A DNA stretch of 41,263 bases, from assembly GCA_041652335.1 (NCBI GenBank), contig JBAZHL010000003.1, positions 1 through 41,263 on the forward strand, given 5' to 3'. The notes under the pieces were generated by a model. It made no database searches and was not told the DNA's origin. It saw only the letters and a list, made by a program, of their open reading frames with translations. A program made the position numbers and the translations under genes. Source of the stretch: 2-01-FULL-49-10 sp041652335 (lineage in GTDB: Bacteria > Patescibacteriota > Kazan-3B-28 > UBA10110). Each line of letters begins with the position of its first letter. Position 1 is the first letter of the stretch. Below, one piece after another: positions 29,749-38,534 of the stretch.

Positions 29749-31992
29749 TTAGAGCGATCGACCGATCTTCTCCAGATACTGTTGAGTTTGCGTGATCTTG
29801 CTGGGGTCGATGGAGACTAACTGCTTTGCCGCCTTAACTACATCGTCCCATCGCCGTAGCTCGGCGTAGATGGCGATCACGTTGGACAGCTCTTGGACAT
29901 CTTTGGAAGATAAGGAGATGATCTGCTCTTGGTAATATACGGCGATATCGTACTGCTTTCGATCAACTAAATAGACGGCGACGTTTCTGAGTAGTGGAAG
30001 GTCATAGTCCACAAAATGATTGTTCTTGTTAGTCGCTTGACGCAAATCGTCCACGATAGCTTCATCCAGTGATATACCGGGTTTTTGAACAGCTAAGCCG
30101 ATACTGGCAAAGGCTCGCCAAAACGGTAACTCTTGCGGCGGACTTGGCATTTCGCTTAATTTGTCCAACACCGTTTTGGCTTCTTGATATCTCTCCACCC
30201 CCATAAGCGTCCGCGCCCAGTTGAGATAAATATATTCGTGATGAGGAAACTCCTTAACCAGCTCATTAAATGTCTCTTCGGCTCTGACCCAATACCTTGA
30301 ATCAACGTATGACCAAGCTGAAAAGAGAATAGGATAGGCAGTAAAGCGAGATACCAGATCCGGTTCGCGCTGTTTTAATCCATCCAGGGCTCGCAGACCA
30401 TCGACTACGATGTCCTCTACGTACTGCGTTTGACCTTGGCTAATATACGTCACGGCTAATCGACGAGCAAAGTTGGGGTACTCGGCCAGCAACGGCCACC
30501 GATACGGATTGATGGTCTGAGTTGCCTTACCATAGAACTTACGCGCCGTGGCAGAGTCTTGGCGACGATCCGCGATGGTGGCCAGCTGAACGTTGCGACT
30601 AATACTCACCGCTGGCCGCAGATAACCAAGGTCAAGCCAGAGTAAGCCAACCACTAACAACCCTACTACCCAGCGCCAGTGATTACTAATAACGCGCTGA
30701 TTAACATCGGACGACAACCAAAAGATCAGCCCCGCTACTATAATCGCCCAATAGATCAGAGTGGGAATCGTTTCAAAACCAGTAAGTGAGGCTGCAAAAT
30801 AACCGATTACCATCGCGATAAAAGATGAACATAGAATGATCGTTGGGCTATCCCCCGTTCGTGACGCCACCCTTAACCGGCAAATCAACATTGCTACAAT
30901 CGAAATCACCAAACCGATCATAATAATTAAACCCACAACTCCGTTGGTTAATAATTGATCAAAGATAATATTATGGGCTCGATCCGCTATGGTTTCCGAG
31001 AAGCTAATGTCGCCTAAGCCGGATCTATAAAAATGGGCGATGGCGTACCGGGCGTTCTCTAACCCATAACCAAACGTGGGACGAGCCTTAAACGCATCCC
31101 AGGCCACCTGCCAGATCACCAATCGCGCTGCAAACGAGGATCCCAACGTAAACAACCGTCCGATCGTTTGTGGGTAGAGCCACCAAGCGGTTAAGAGCAG
31201 TCCAATCATTACCCCCCCACCACCAACCAGATAAGCCCACCATTTTTTGACCCACCGCCAGCCATAAACTGCAATTAGACAAACTAAGTAGGTTACTACC
31301 CCGATCATTAGCCCCAATAACGGGCCACGAGAAGCCGTGGCGATTACGGCTGCCAACTGGATAACCACGCTCACCCAATATAACCACCGTTTGTATCCAA
31401 CAGAATGAACCGCAAAATAAATCGTTAAGAAAATTGTAATGATCAGTAGCTGCCCCAAAAATATCGGGTTTCCCATCAACGCCGGGGAGCGCCCCTCGCT
31501 TTTAGGCAATGCCAAAAACAATATCTCTCGCACTCCCGTCTGCTGGAGCAGGGCAATAACGCCAGAGGTTAATCCCACCCAACTCATTACCCCAAATATC
31601 TTAAGCCAGGTAAAATGTTGCCTTACAGAAAGTAACAGCGCCGGGATGAGCAATGCTAATCCAGCGATTAATATCAGCCCATTGGCACGACTGGTACTCC
31701 CCCACCAACTGCGCCAAAGATTAACCCCCCAAACACAGGAGATAATTGTGGATGCTAACCAAGCAACTAACCACCAAATCAAGGGTTGCCTCCACCAAAC
31801 CTTAGCAACTGTTAATTTAGGCAAACTAATAACCCCAATCAAAAGTCCCGCCAGCACAAACATCAGTGTCACATATCGGCCAAAACTCAATGGCTCCGAA
31901 ATCTGGACTACCGCCAACAGCGGCATTAGCAAGATTAGCCATAGACTTAAGTCGGTTAGCCAATTGCCGTCAGTGATCTTCAATAACTTCAT
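29749..31992 (-). CDS. Second O-antigen ligase/polymerase-like protein with TPR tail
   Basis: 747 residues. About 1-440 hold some 11-12 membrane segments of the Wzy_C/WaaL/PglL superfamily, with GYGLENARYAIAHFY and ADRAHNIIFDQLLTNGVVG, the conserved loop region, and an early GNPIFLGQ. The last 280 residues are TPR-like (EYIYLNWARTLMGVERYQEAK). Layout is the same as the 6704-8962 protein, but the sequences differ, so the two may serve different steps (polymerisation versus transfer). Its ATG shares one base with the stop of the preceding TPR gene (TAATG). Its position next to the S-layer-like gene suggests glycosylation of surface protein (inference). Confidence 0.85.
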   Translation of the reverse strand: MKLLKITDGNWLTDLSLWLILLMPLLAVVQISEPLSFGRYVTLMFVLAGLLIGVISLPKLTVAKVWWRQPLIWWLVAWLASTIISCVWGVNLWRSWWGSTSRANGLILIAGLALLIPALLLSVRQHFTWLKIFGVMSWVGLTSGVIALLQQTGVREILFLALPKSEGRSPALMGNPIFLGQLLIITIFLTIYFAVHSVGYKRWLYWVSVVIQLAAVIATASRGPLLGLMIGVVTYLVCLIAVYGWRWVKKWWAYLVGGGGVMIGLLLTAWWLYPQTIGRLFTLGSSFAARLVIWQVAWDAFKARPTFGYGLENARYAIAHFYRSGLGDISFSETIADRAHNIIFDQLLTNGVVGLIIMIGLVISIVAMLICRLRVASRTGDSPTIILCSSFIAMVIGYFAASLTGFETIPTLIYWAIIVAGLIFWLSSDVNQRVISNHWRWVVGLLVVGLLWLDLGYLRPAVSISRNVQLATIADRRQDSATARKFYGKATQTINPYRWPLLAEYPNFARRLAVTYISQGQTQYVEDIVVDGLRALDGLKQREPDLVSRFTAYPILFSAWSYVDSRYWVRAEETFNELVKEFPHHEYIYLNWARTLMGVERYQEAKTVLDKLSEMPSPPQELPFWRAFASIGLAVQKPGISLDEAIVDDLRQATNKNNHFVDYDLPLLRNVAVYLVDRKQYDIAVYYQEQIISLSSKDVQELSNVIAIYAELRRWDDVVKAAKQLVSIDPSKITQTQQYLEKIGRSL

Positions 31993-32549
31993 TATGAAAC
32001 TACGTGAAGCTTAGTAATCTGATCTTGGTATTCACTAACTTTAGTTAGATCACTAATCTTAGTGTAGTACGATACTAAATCCTCCAACACCGAAATCGAT
32101 TCCGGATTGTTTTTTAACCCGTCTAATAGTACCGCCTCGGCCTTGGATAGCTGAGCTGTATCTTGATCAGCCCAGAGCAGATACAGTGTATAGATATTGC
32201 GATAGCCCTGCTCGAACCGACGATCGATATTGATCGCTTTAAGATACGCCGTTTCGGCTTCCAGGTAGTTATGCTCGTCGCGATAAACATTAGCCAGCCC
32301 ATTCCAGGCAAATACGTCGTTGGCATGATTTTTTAACCAAGACTGGTAGACGACCTTGGCCTCGGACAAATTGCCGGCCGCATAACTGCTGGTGGCTTCC
32401 GCCACAACCCGCGATACTCGGTAGCCGCTTACCTCCACCATGCCCTGCAGATAGTAGTACCGCCACGTAAAGCCACCGATCAGTAGGACGATCAATCCGG
32501 CGATCAGCCAGATCCATCTTGGCAACAAGTAGTTAATATGTTTGTTCAT
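31992..32549 (-). CDS. Membrane-anchored TPR protein
   Basis: 185 residues: one membrane segment (about 12-30), then tetratricopeptide repeats (VFAWNGLANVYRDEHNYLEA, YLKAINIDRRFEQGYRNIY). TPRs are protein-interaction scaffolds. It is coupled by TAATG to the ligase-like gene, so it is probably a partner of that membrane enzyme. The start MNKHINYLL at ATG 32549 was preferred over the upstream in-frame TTG 32555; CACTAT lies 6 nt before it. Confidence 0.82.
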   Translation of the reverse strand: MNKHINYLLPRWIWLIAGLIVLLIGGFTWRYYYLQGMVEVSGYRVSRVVAEATSSYAAGNLSEAKVVYQSWLKNHANDVFAWNGLANVYRDEHNYLEAETAYLKAINIDRRFEQGYRNIYTLYLLWADQDTAQLSKAEAVLLDGLKNNPESISVLEDLVSYYTKISDLTKVSEYQDQITKLHVVS

Positions 32550-32561
32550 ACTCAAATAGTG
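32550..32561 (-). promoter_or_regulatory. Possible -10 of the TPR gene
   Basis: On the minus strand CACTAT (32561-32556), 6 nt, ATG 32549. It is a weak hexamer match, supported mainly by the spacing shared with other genes. Confidence 0.35.
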
Positions 32562-32580
32562 AGAAAAATTATCCCCCCAG

Positions 32581-32608
32581 TCAAGGGGCCCCGTGAGGGG
32601 CCCCTTGA
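32581..32608. terminator. Strong hairpin after the S-layer-like gene
   Basis: TCAAGGGGCCCC and GGGGCCCCTTGA form a perfect 12-bp stem with a 4-nt loop, 47 nt after the stop on the minus strand. There is no adjacent U-run, so it may also protect the mRNA 3' end. Confidence 0.7.
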
Positions 32609-32654
32609 ACTTCCTTCACGGAACTAATCCGGTGCAGGAACGATTACGCTCCGA

Positions 32655-35600
32655 TTAGAGAGTGTAGCCGTAGCCAGACAACGGGAAGTTCTTGACGAGG
32701 AAGCTGTTGGTCCAATCGGCTGATTGGCCAGTCTCAACTACACCATCATCATCGAAGTTGGTGGTGTGAGCCAAGACAGAGATGTCGGACCAAACGAACT
32801 TGGTCTGCTCTGTGGTGGTCATAGTCGCATCACCGAACTGGGTGCCAGCGTCGTTCTGCAAGATTACGACTTGCTGAACACCAGTATGAGCATCCACATC
32901 GGATAGGTATGCGTAACCATCAGACGTTACTGTATCTCCCAGCAACGAAGTGGAGAAGGCGTCAGTTGTAGTGAAGCCGGTTCCACAGATTGCGCGGAGA
33001 GTATAGGTAACGGTCTGACCAGCCGCGATTACCTGTTCCCCGGAAGTAGCCGGGGTGTTGGCAAACGTTACTTGGACCCAGTAGCTGGTGTTGTTCTCGA
33101 GATCGTTGGTGTTATCGGTCTCAATGGTCAACGGAGTAGCCAGATGGGTTGCGCCACCATCGTTGGAGATCTGAGTGATCTGTGCGGTGGAAGTGATGTC
33201 CGTACCGTCTCTAAGGAAGGTAAAGCCACCCAAGTCCGCCGTGCTGGCGGTGGTAGTGCTCGCGTCAGTAATGAAGACGCTGAGGGTGAATCTCTTCACC
33301 GCTACTGCACCAGCCGGATCGGCAGTTACTTTGAACTTGTACAGATCTACCGCGCCGCCCGGAACAATGGTGCCAGACCCAGATGAGTTGGCTGCCACTA
33401 CGGTCGGAGCAGAGTTATACATGTACATAGTGTTACCGTCGCGGTTAGTGGTACCAGTAGAGCCGCCGTTTAACGCCGTGCCAGAACTCTCGCCGGTAGC
33501 AGCAAACTCAGCGTTGGCATCCATATCGAGACTGATCTTGATGGCGTCGTTAAACGTACCACCCATACCAGTGCCAATACGCTTGGTAGTAGCCGAAGCG
33601 GTTACTACCGCACTACCGTTCTTCGGTACATACATGTCGATGTTATCGAAGGCGATAGCGGCCGCGTTGACGCTGACCTCGCGAGTACCCGTACCGGTCT
33701 TGGTCGGATAGCTGATCTTAACCTTCTCAAGAGACTCATAGCCGGTAGTAGCATCAAGGCTGAGCTTGGTAACGTTAAAAGCCTCATCGGTTCCCATCAG
33801 CTTAAAGGCGCCCAAGGTGGTAAAGGTAGTAGCGTTAGCGATGATCAGAGCCGCATCCGGGTTGGAGTCGGCTACCGCGGTGGTAATAGAACCAGCCGCT
33901 TGGATGGTCAATGTACCAGCAGTACCAGTACCGGTCTCGGCGATGTCACTACCGGTATCTTTACCAGTAACTGACGCACAGGCCGTGGTAGTGGAGGTAA
34001 ATTGATGGGTACCCAGCGCAGTAGCACCAGCTGCCACATCCGCGATCAGGGCTACCTTGCGAGTCTCACCCTTAGGAACTTCTAAGGTTGAAGTCAAGGT
34101 AAAGGCCTGAGTATCAGTACCATCACCCGCATCACTGGTCGGGGTCTCGGTGTTGCTGATCTTGGTCTCATAGGCATCACCACGAGAGCTGGTGGCAGAC
34201 GTTAAGTCGGCCCACAGTTCCCAGTTGGTAAAGTCATCACTCTCACCAGACGTGGCATCCATCGTGTCAGTCACGGTGAAAGAAGAGACTAACACATTTT
34301 CGCCAGAAGCTACTGCGTTGAACGAGTAGGTACCGACGATCATGTCTTGAGTGTTGATGACCACGTTGCTGGTGGCCGGAATACCCAAGGTCTCAATGAC
34401 CAAGGCACCACCCTTAACGGTCATGGTGTTGGCCGGAATGCCATAACTACCACCCGGGGTAATGCTGTTGTTGGTGATGATACCCTTAACGGTAACATCA
34501 GCAGCGGCATTGAGGGTGACAACAATGGTATCGGCGTTGGCCCAATCAGAGCTCAAGCGAACCTTAAACCCAACCTTAGTTACGCCAACTGGCAGAACAA
34601 AGGTGTTGGTAAAGGCGAACTTGGCATCGGTGCCGGCTGTGCCGTAAACGGCAGAAGCATCATCGGCTCCATCGATCGGACCGGACAGAATGTTACCGGT
34701 CGCCATATCAACCAACCGAGCGTTGGTCATATCGACGTAGGTTACGGTAGTCCCAGTAGAATCTGTTAAGTTACCATACATAGTAACAGCAGAGACTCTC
34801 TGTGATTCACCCTTAACGTCGAAATCCCAGACACCCAATAACTGGTTGTCGGCTACCGCTATGTTTCCGGTAGCGGGAGTGCTGCCGCTCTTGGAGATGA
34901 CGAGAGCACCAGAGTTAATGGTCTGGTTCTTATCACCTTGACCCAAGTTGTTGGTACCACCAGTACCAGCGTCCACAGTCCAGTTGCCAGCCGCAGCTGC
35001 CGCTGGGGTGATGTAGAAGCCATAGGAGATACCCTTGGCAAACACTAAGTAGTCGCTGCCGTCAGCGATGTCTGTGTTGACTGTGAGGCCAACACCATCA
35101 ATGACGTCGAGCTGGACCCGCAAACGGATGTTGTCACCCTTGCCTAAGTTAAGATTAACTGGCCAGGATGCCTTACCGTCGGCGCTCCACGATTCAACTG
35201 TACCCAGGGTCTTGTTGTTGGTTACATCCCACAACTCGACGTTCTTGGTGTCAGCTGTTTCGGAACTACCGGACTTCATAACGGTAATGCGATCGATCAA
35301 AACTCCTTCGGTAGAACCAGCAGTAATCTTGAAGGCGTTGGTGATCACATCCACGTCACCCACGTCCGGGGTGGTATCTACAATTGAGCCATCCTCGGAC
35401 ACAGTCACTGTGCCGATAGTAACGGCTACAGCAGTCATGTAGTTGCCGTAGAACGGCGCACCACTAACTGAGGTAGCATTGGAGACAATGTCTGCGTTCT
35501 CCGCGATACCTAACTGAGCGGTTAACCCAGTAGTCACCGTGCTGGCGAAACCAGCGCGAATGTAGAAATCTTGGGAACCGACGATCTCTAAAGCAGGGGT

Positions 35601-36485
35601 AAAGAAGATCTGGGCTTTGTGGTTGGCGTTAAATCCGCCAGCCGTGCCACCTACTTGAGTACCGTCTGCCTTTAAGATCTTAACGTTCTCTAAGTCAGAA
35701 TCGGCGGTCATGCCGGAACGAGTGACATAGAGAGAGGAGATCTTAACCGTGGCGCCAGCGGCGGCGGTTAAGGTCATCTTGGTAAAGTTGGCGTTACCAC
35801 TCTTGGCCACACTGCCAGCGGCAGGAGTGCCAGAGGAGAGGTTAACGGTTAAACCACCAGTCGCCGGGGTGACTGAGCCACCACCAACAACTACTCTCCA
35901 GAAGATATCCTCGCCCGGTAATAACCGGCCCTTGGAATCAACCTGCTTGGCCCAAGCATCGTACTCACGGACGACACCTACGTAGAAATCGTAGGTACCG
36001 TTGGGGGTACCAGACTTGATCTTCAGGTTGAAGTTGAAGGACAGATCCTCACCAGGGTTTACCGCTACGCCGTTATAGGCGGCTAAACGGTTGCTTCCGC
36101 CATCAGGGTTGCTGATGAAGCTGGAAGAATCCACCCAGTCGTAGATCTTATCGTGCGGGTTGGAAGTACCAAGCCGCAGCTCGTGGGCACCACGGTAAGG
36201 CGCTACCTCAGGAGTGAGGGCGCTGGTTCCGTAGATGACCTTAGCTTTAGGATCAATCGACCGGTTAGTGAGAGTCAAGCTCATCGCCACGGTGTCGCCA
36301 GCATTGGCGCGGACGATGTGAGCTGTCCCATCGTTCTCACCACTCTGAGACTTCCACTGGTAGCGGAAGGGAGTGGAGAAGAACTCGACTGCCACGGCGG
36401 AGGAAGGCAGCATGAAGGCGATCGCCAACGATGCTGTCATGATCCACGCTATGGAGCGAGTCATTTTTTTGAAAGCGATTGACAT
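32655..36485 (-). CDS. Very large secreted S-layer-like protein
   Basis: 1276 residues. A clear signal peptide (basic start, hydrophobic 10-27, cleavage likely after AVA near 33) leads a Thr/Ser/Gly/Asp-rich, almost Cys-free, beta-sandwich-like chain. Repeated units follow the scheme 'STPATGNIAV/IPATSNVVI - strand - sugar-binding-type VLPxG - strand', suggesting 6-8 Ig-like domains. The C-terminus FVWSDISVLAHTT followed by DWTNSFLVKNFPLSGYGYTL resembles a tail I associate with large CPR surface proteins, perhaps a sorting signal. It probably forms the cell-surface lattice. Placed after an ECF sigma/DUF5667 pair and before glycan ligase-like genes. The leader contains TATATA and about 30 nt before ATG, so it is not leaderless. 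Confidence 0.78.
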   Translation of the reverse strand: MSIAFKKMTRSIAWIMTASLAIAFMLPSSAVAVEFFSTPFRYQWKSQSGENDGTAHIVRANAGDTVAMSLTLTNRSIDPKAKVIYGTSALTPEVAPYRGAHELRLGTSNPHDKIYDWVDSSSFISNPDGGSNRLAAYNGVAVNPGEDLSFNFNLKIKSGTPNGTYDFYVGVVREYDAWAKQVDSKGRLLPGEDIFWRVVVGGGSVTPATGGLTVNLSSGTPAAGSVAKSGNANFTKMTLTAAAGATVKISSLYVTRSGMTADSDLENVKILKADGTQVGGTAGGFNANHKAQIFFTPALEIVGSQDFYIRAGFASTVTTGLTAQLGIAENADIVSNATSVSGAPFYGNYMTAVAVTIGTVTVSEDGSIVDTTPDVGDVDVITNAFKITAGSTEGVLIDRITVMKSGSSETADTKNVELWDVTNNKTLGTVESWSADGKASWPVNLNLGKGDNIRLRVQLDVIDGVGLTVNTDIADGSDYLVFAKGISYGFYITPAAAAAGNWTVDAGTGGTNNLGQGDKNQTINSGALVISKSGSTPATGNIAVADNQLLGVWDFDVKGESQRVSAVTMYGNLTDSTGTTVTYVDMTNARLVDMATGNILSGPIDGADDASAVYGTAGTDAKFAFTNTFVLPVGVTKVGFKVRLSSDWANADTIVVTLNAAADVTVKGIITNNSITPGGSYGIPANTMTVKGGALVIETLGIPATSNVVINTQDMIVGTYSFNAVASGENVLVSSFTVTDTMDATSGESDDFTNWELWADLTSATSSRGDAYETKISNTETPTSDAGDGTDTQAFTLTSTLEVPKGETRKVALIADVAAGATALGTHQFTSTTTACASVTGKDTGSDIAETGTGTAGTLTIQAAGSITTAVADSNPDAALIIANATTFTTLGAFKLMGTDEAFNVTKLSLDATTGYESLEKVKISYPTKTGTGTREVSVNAAAIAFDNIDMYVPKNGSAVVTASATTKRIGTGMGGTFNDAIKISLDMDANAEFAATGESSGTALNGGSTGTTNRDGNTMYMYNSAPTVVAANSSGSGTIVPGGAVDLYKFKVTADPAGAVAVKRFTLSVFITDASTTTASTADLGGFTFLRDGTDITSTAQITQISNDGGATHLATPLTIETDNTNDLENNTSYWVQVTFANTPATSGEQVIAAGQTVTYTLRAICGTGFTTTDAFSTSLLGDTVTSDGYAYLSDVDAHTGVQQVVILQNDAGTQFGDATMTTTEQTKFVWSDISVLAHTTNFDDDGVVETGQSADWTNSFLVKNFPLSGYGYTL

Positions 36486-36656
36486 ATTATTTATTAGCTC
36501 TCTTAACTTTTATATATGATGCCTGTTTGTATTAGTGTAGCCCGTTCGCTTTTCAGCATCAGATCTTAATGCTGGAAAGGTAGTTGGGTTTCGTCCGATG
36601 CTCTGGGCTCGCACAAGATTTTATATGCGTTTGCCCTCGGTCCAAAAGCGTCGAAC

Positions 36657-36679
36657 TTCCCTAAATTTTGAGTAGGGAA
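36657..36679 (-). terminator. Hairpin after the DUF5667 gene
   Basis: TTCCCTA/TAGGGAA with a 9-nt A/T-rich loop, 18 nt beyond the stop at 36697. Weak U-run. The rest of 36486-36696 is leader and promoter region of the S-layer-like gene, with TATATA near 36511. Confidence 0.5.
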
Positions 36680-36696
36680 ACCGATTAATTTCAGGT

Positions 36697-37686
36697 TTAT
36701 TGAGGCAGACCACCGTAGATTACACCGTTGATGGATAGCTGCAGAATGTTTACTCGCTCATTAGTGAACTCTCCAGTGATCATGACGTTATCTGTTCCGA
36801 CATATTGAATTAGACTGAGCGGGGTAGAGTTAATGATGTAGTATTGGCCACCAATGGCGATGGCTGGTTGACCATAGTAGGTCATCACCTTGCCCACCAC
36901 CGTCTGTCTCCCACTCAACCGGGTCGGCGTAACCGGCTCCACTGTTACCTCCGCCGGATTGTTAATAGCCGCTGGCGTAGTGTCTAATTTGGCGGATTTT
37001 TCTTCTCCCGCCAACACCTCTCTAATCGCTACCACCGTTTTCTTTACGTCATCACCAGCGTTGCCTTTTTCGATATCTGTTAACAAAGTTTTCTGATCAG
37101 TTAATAACGAGCTAAACCGGTTAACCAGAGCCTCGACCCCAGCGGTGTCTTCGTTACCCGCCTGAGCTTTTTTAAGAGCTTCTTTGGCGCTGACCAAAGC
37201 CACCTGCGATTCGCGCAAGACCTTGGAGAGGGTCTGCTCCTCCCCCACGGATCCCTCTAAGTATTTAAGCCGTTCACTGGCGATATTAAGAGTAACCTTG
37301 GCCTTGCTGACTGGGTCGGTCGCAAAAGCGATCTCGACCTTTTCTAATACCTTTTTAGCCCAAAACAGAGCATCGGAAGGCCCGGCGCCCTGAGCCGCTA
37401 CGCCAGTAGCCAAAGACCCCAAAAAGACTACCAACATGGCTACCATCGTTACTGGCATCGAGAAGGATATCCGTTGGGGAATGAGCGCCTTCTGCAAAGA
37501 CTTGATCGAAACAAATAATGATTTAGCCTTGCTCTCCCCTTCCACAATGGCATCGGCTAATTCGACCTGGCCGATAGCCTGAAAAACTTTATCTCGAATA
37601 GCTTGTTTTTTACTCAACGACAAATCGGCTCTTGATCCAAGAGTCTTCAGCGTATTTTCTAATTGTTCAAATTGATTAGATGTCAT
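36697..37686 (-). CDS. DUF5667 membrane protein, probable anti-sigma-like partner
   Basis: 329 residues. About 1-75 are cytoplasmic and helical; one membrane segment at about 78-98 ends in VAAQGAGPSD. The following SDALFWAKKVLEKVEIAFATDP...LNIASERL is the DUF5667 signature, then a helical coiled region (about 150-215), a Pro/Thr linker, and a C-terminal beta domain GKVMTYYGQPAIAIGGQYY. Next to ECF sigma factors such proteins are likely membrane anti-sigma factors or envelope sensors (inference; no zinc HxxxCxxC anti-sigma motif is seen). It follows the sigma gene by 92 bp. Confidence 0.83.
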   Translation of the reverse strand: MTSNQFEQLENTLKTLGSRADLSLSKKQAIRDKVFQAIGQVELADAIVEGESKAKSLFVSIKSLQKALIPQRISFSMPVTMVAMLVVFLGSLATGVAAQGAGPSDALFWAKKVLEKVEIAFATDPVSKAKVTLNIASERLKYLEGSVGEEQTLSKVLRESQVALVSAKEALKKAQAGNEDTAGVEALVNRFSSLLTDQKTLLTDIEKGNAGDDVKKTVVAIREVLAGEEKSAKLDTTPAAINNPAEVTVEPVTPTRLSGRQTVVGKVMTYYGQPAIAIGGQYYIINSTPLSLIQYVGTDNVMITGEFTNERVNILQLSINGVIYGGLPQ

Positions 37687-37705
37687 AACAATAAAAACCA
37701 GGCGT

Positions 37706-37719
37706 CCCGATTAATCGGG
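37706..37719. promoter_or_regulatory. Perfect palindrome CCCGATTAATCGGG between sigma and DUF5667 genes
   Basis: A 14-bp perfect palindrome with a TTAA centre, 20 bp upstream of the DUF5667 start. Could be an operator, or on the minus strand an RNA hairpin followed at a distance by a TTTTT run. Confidence 0.45.
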
Positions 37720-37760
37720 GCTCTGAATCTAATAAGTGAATGTTAACTATTTGTTCCTAA

Positions 37761-37778
37761 TTCTGCTGTCCAGCAGAA
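37761..37778 (-). terminator. Hairpin directly after the sigma gene stop
   Basis: TTCTGCTG/CAGCAGAA with a 2-nt centre begins one base after the stop codon. It lacks a U-run and may act as an attenuator that sets the sigma to DUF5667 ratio. Confidence 0.4.
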
Positions 37779-38318
37779 CTAAGATTTTAGCTCTCGTTTG
37801 AGGGCGGCCAAAGCGCGATTGGTCAGCGCTCGGATGTTGCCCTCTTTCTTCTTCATGATCTGCGCCGAACGCGGGATCGGTACATCTTCGATGTAGCGTA
37901 GCGTCAGCACCTGCCGGTATTCCGGCTTGATCCGCAACAACGCTTCTTGCACTCCAGTCTGTTCTTGGTAGAGATCAACCGATTCTAAACTGGCGATCTC
38001 CGGCAGATCTTCAAGTGATAGACTCTGTCTGGTAGTGCGGTAGTAATCAATGATCGCGTTGCGCGCGATAGCAAAGAGCCAAGTGGAGAATTTAACTTCG
38101 GTGCGAGGCTGATAGGTTTTAAGTCCCTTATAGGCTTTGAGAAAGACCTCAGCGGTCAGATCCTCAGCCACATCCTCGTCCTTGGTTTTAAGATAGGTGA
38201 AGCGGTAAATGTTATCGACCCAAAGCTCATATATTACTCCAAAAGCCTTAGCGTCACCTTTGCGCGCTTTATCTATCAGTTCCCCGGGGGTTTCAATTCT
38301 TGCAGGAGGTAATGTCAT
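37779..38318 (-). CDS. ECF-type sigma-70 family RNA polymerase sigma factor
   Basis: 179 residues. Region 2 (about 15-90): AFGVIYELWVDNIYRFTYLKT, DEDVAEDLTAEVFLKAY (2.2) and FSTWLFAIARNAIIDYYR (2.4). Region 4 (about 120-175): LLRIKPEYRQVLTLRYIEDVP and the -35-binding helix IMKKKEGNIRALTNRALAAL. No regions 1 or 3, as in ECF factors. Unusually for this window ATG 38318 follows a GGAG Shine-Dalgarno, with a TTATAT/TATATC box about 15 nt up. It is upstream of a DUF5667 protein and the S-layer-like gene, which are candidate partners and targets (inference). Confidence 0.93.
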   Translation of the reverse strand: MTLPPARIETPGELIDKARKGDAKAFGVIYELWVDNIYRFTYLKTKDEDVAEDLTAEVFLKAYKGLKTYQPRTEVKFSTWLFAIARNAIIDYYRTTRQSLSLEDLPEIASLESVDLYQEQTGVQEALLRIKPEYRQVLTLRYIEDVPIPRSAQIMKKKEGNIRALTNRALAALKRELKS

Positions 38319-38481
38319 TTACTCCGTCATTAGATATAACGAAACAGTCGTGAAAATGTTACACAACTGGTGTTTATTTAGCTCTGGGAGAGGAAAATTT
38401 ACCACTGACTTATAGGCTATTTTAGCCCCCAAATCCCCCTCCAATTTAACTTTTCTATTCTAACCGAAATAGGGGTAAAAA

Positions 38482-38513
38482 GCAAGACCCGCCCAGATTA
38501 GGACGGGTCTTGC
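38482..38513 (-). terminator. Intrinsic terminator of the 38535..39194 gene
   Basis: On the minus strand GCAAGACCCG pairs with CGGGTCTTGC and is followed by TTTTTACC. It starts 21 nt after the stop. Confidence 0.9.
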
Positions 38514-38534
38514 GGGTATGGGAGATCGAAACAC

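Noticed and set aside
33072..34769. Several plus-strand frames antisense to the S-layer-like gene
   Set aside because: Shadows of a long, compositionally biased gene; no promoter or conserved features.
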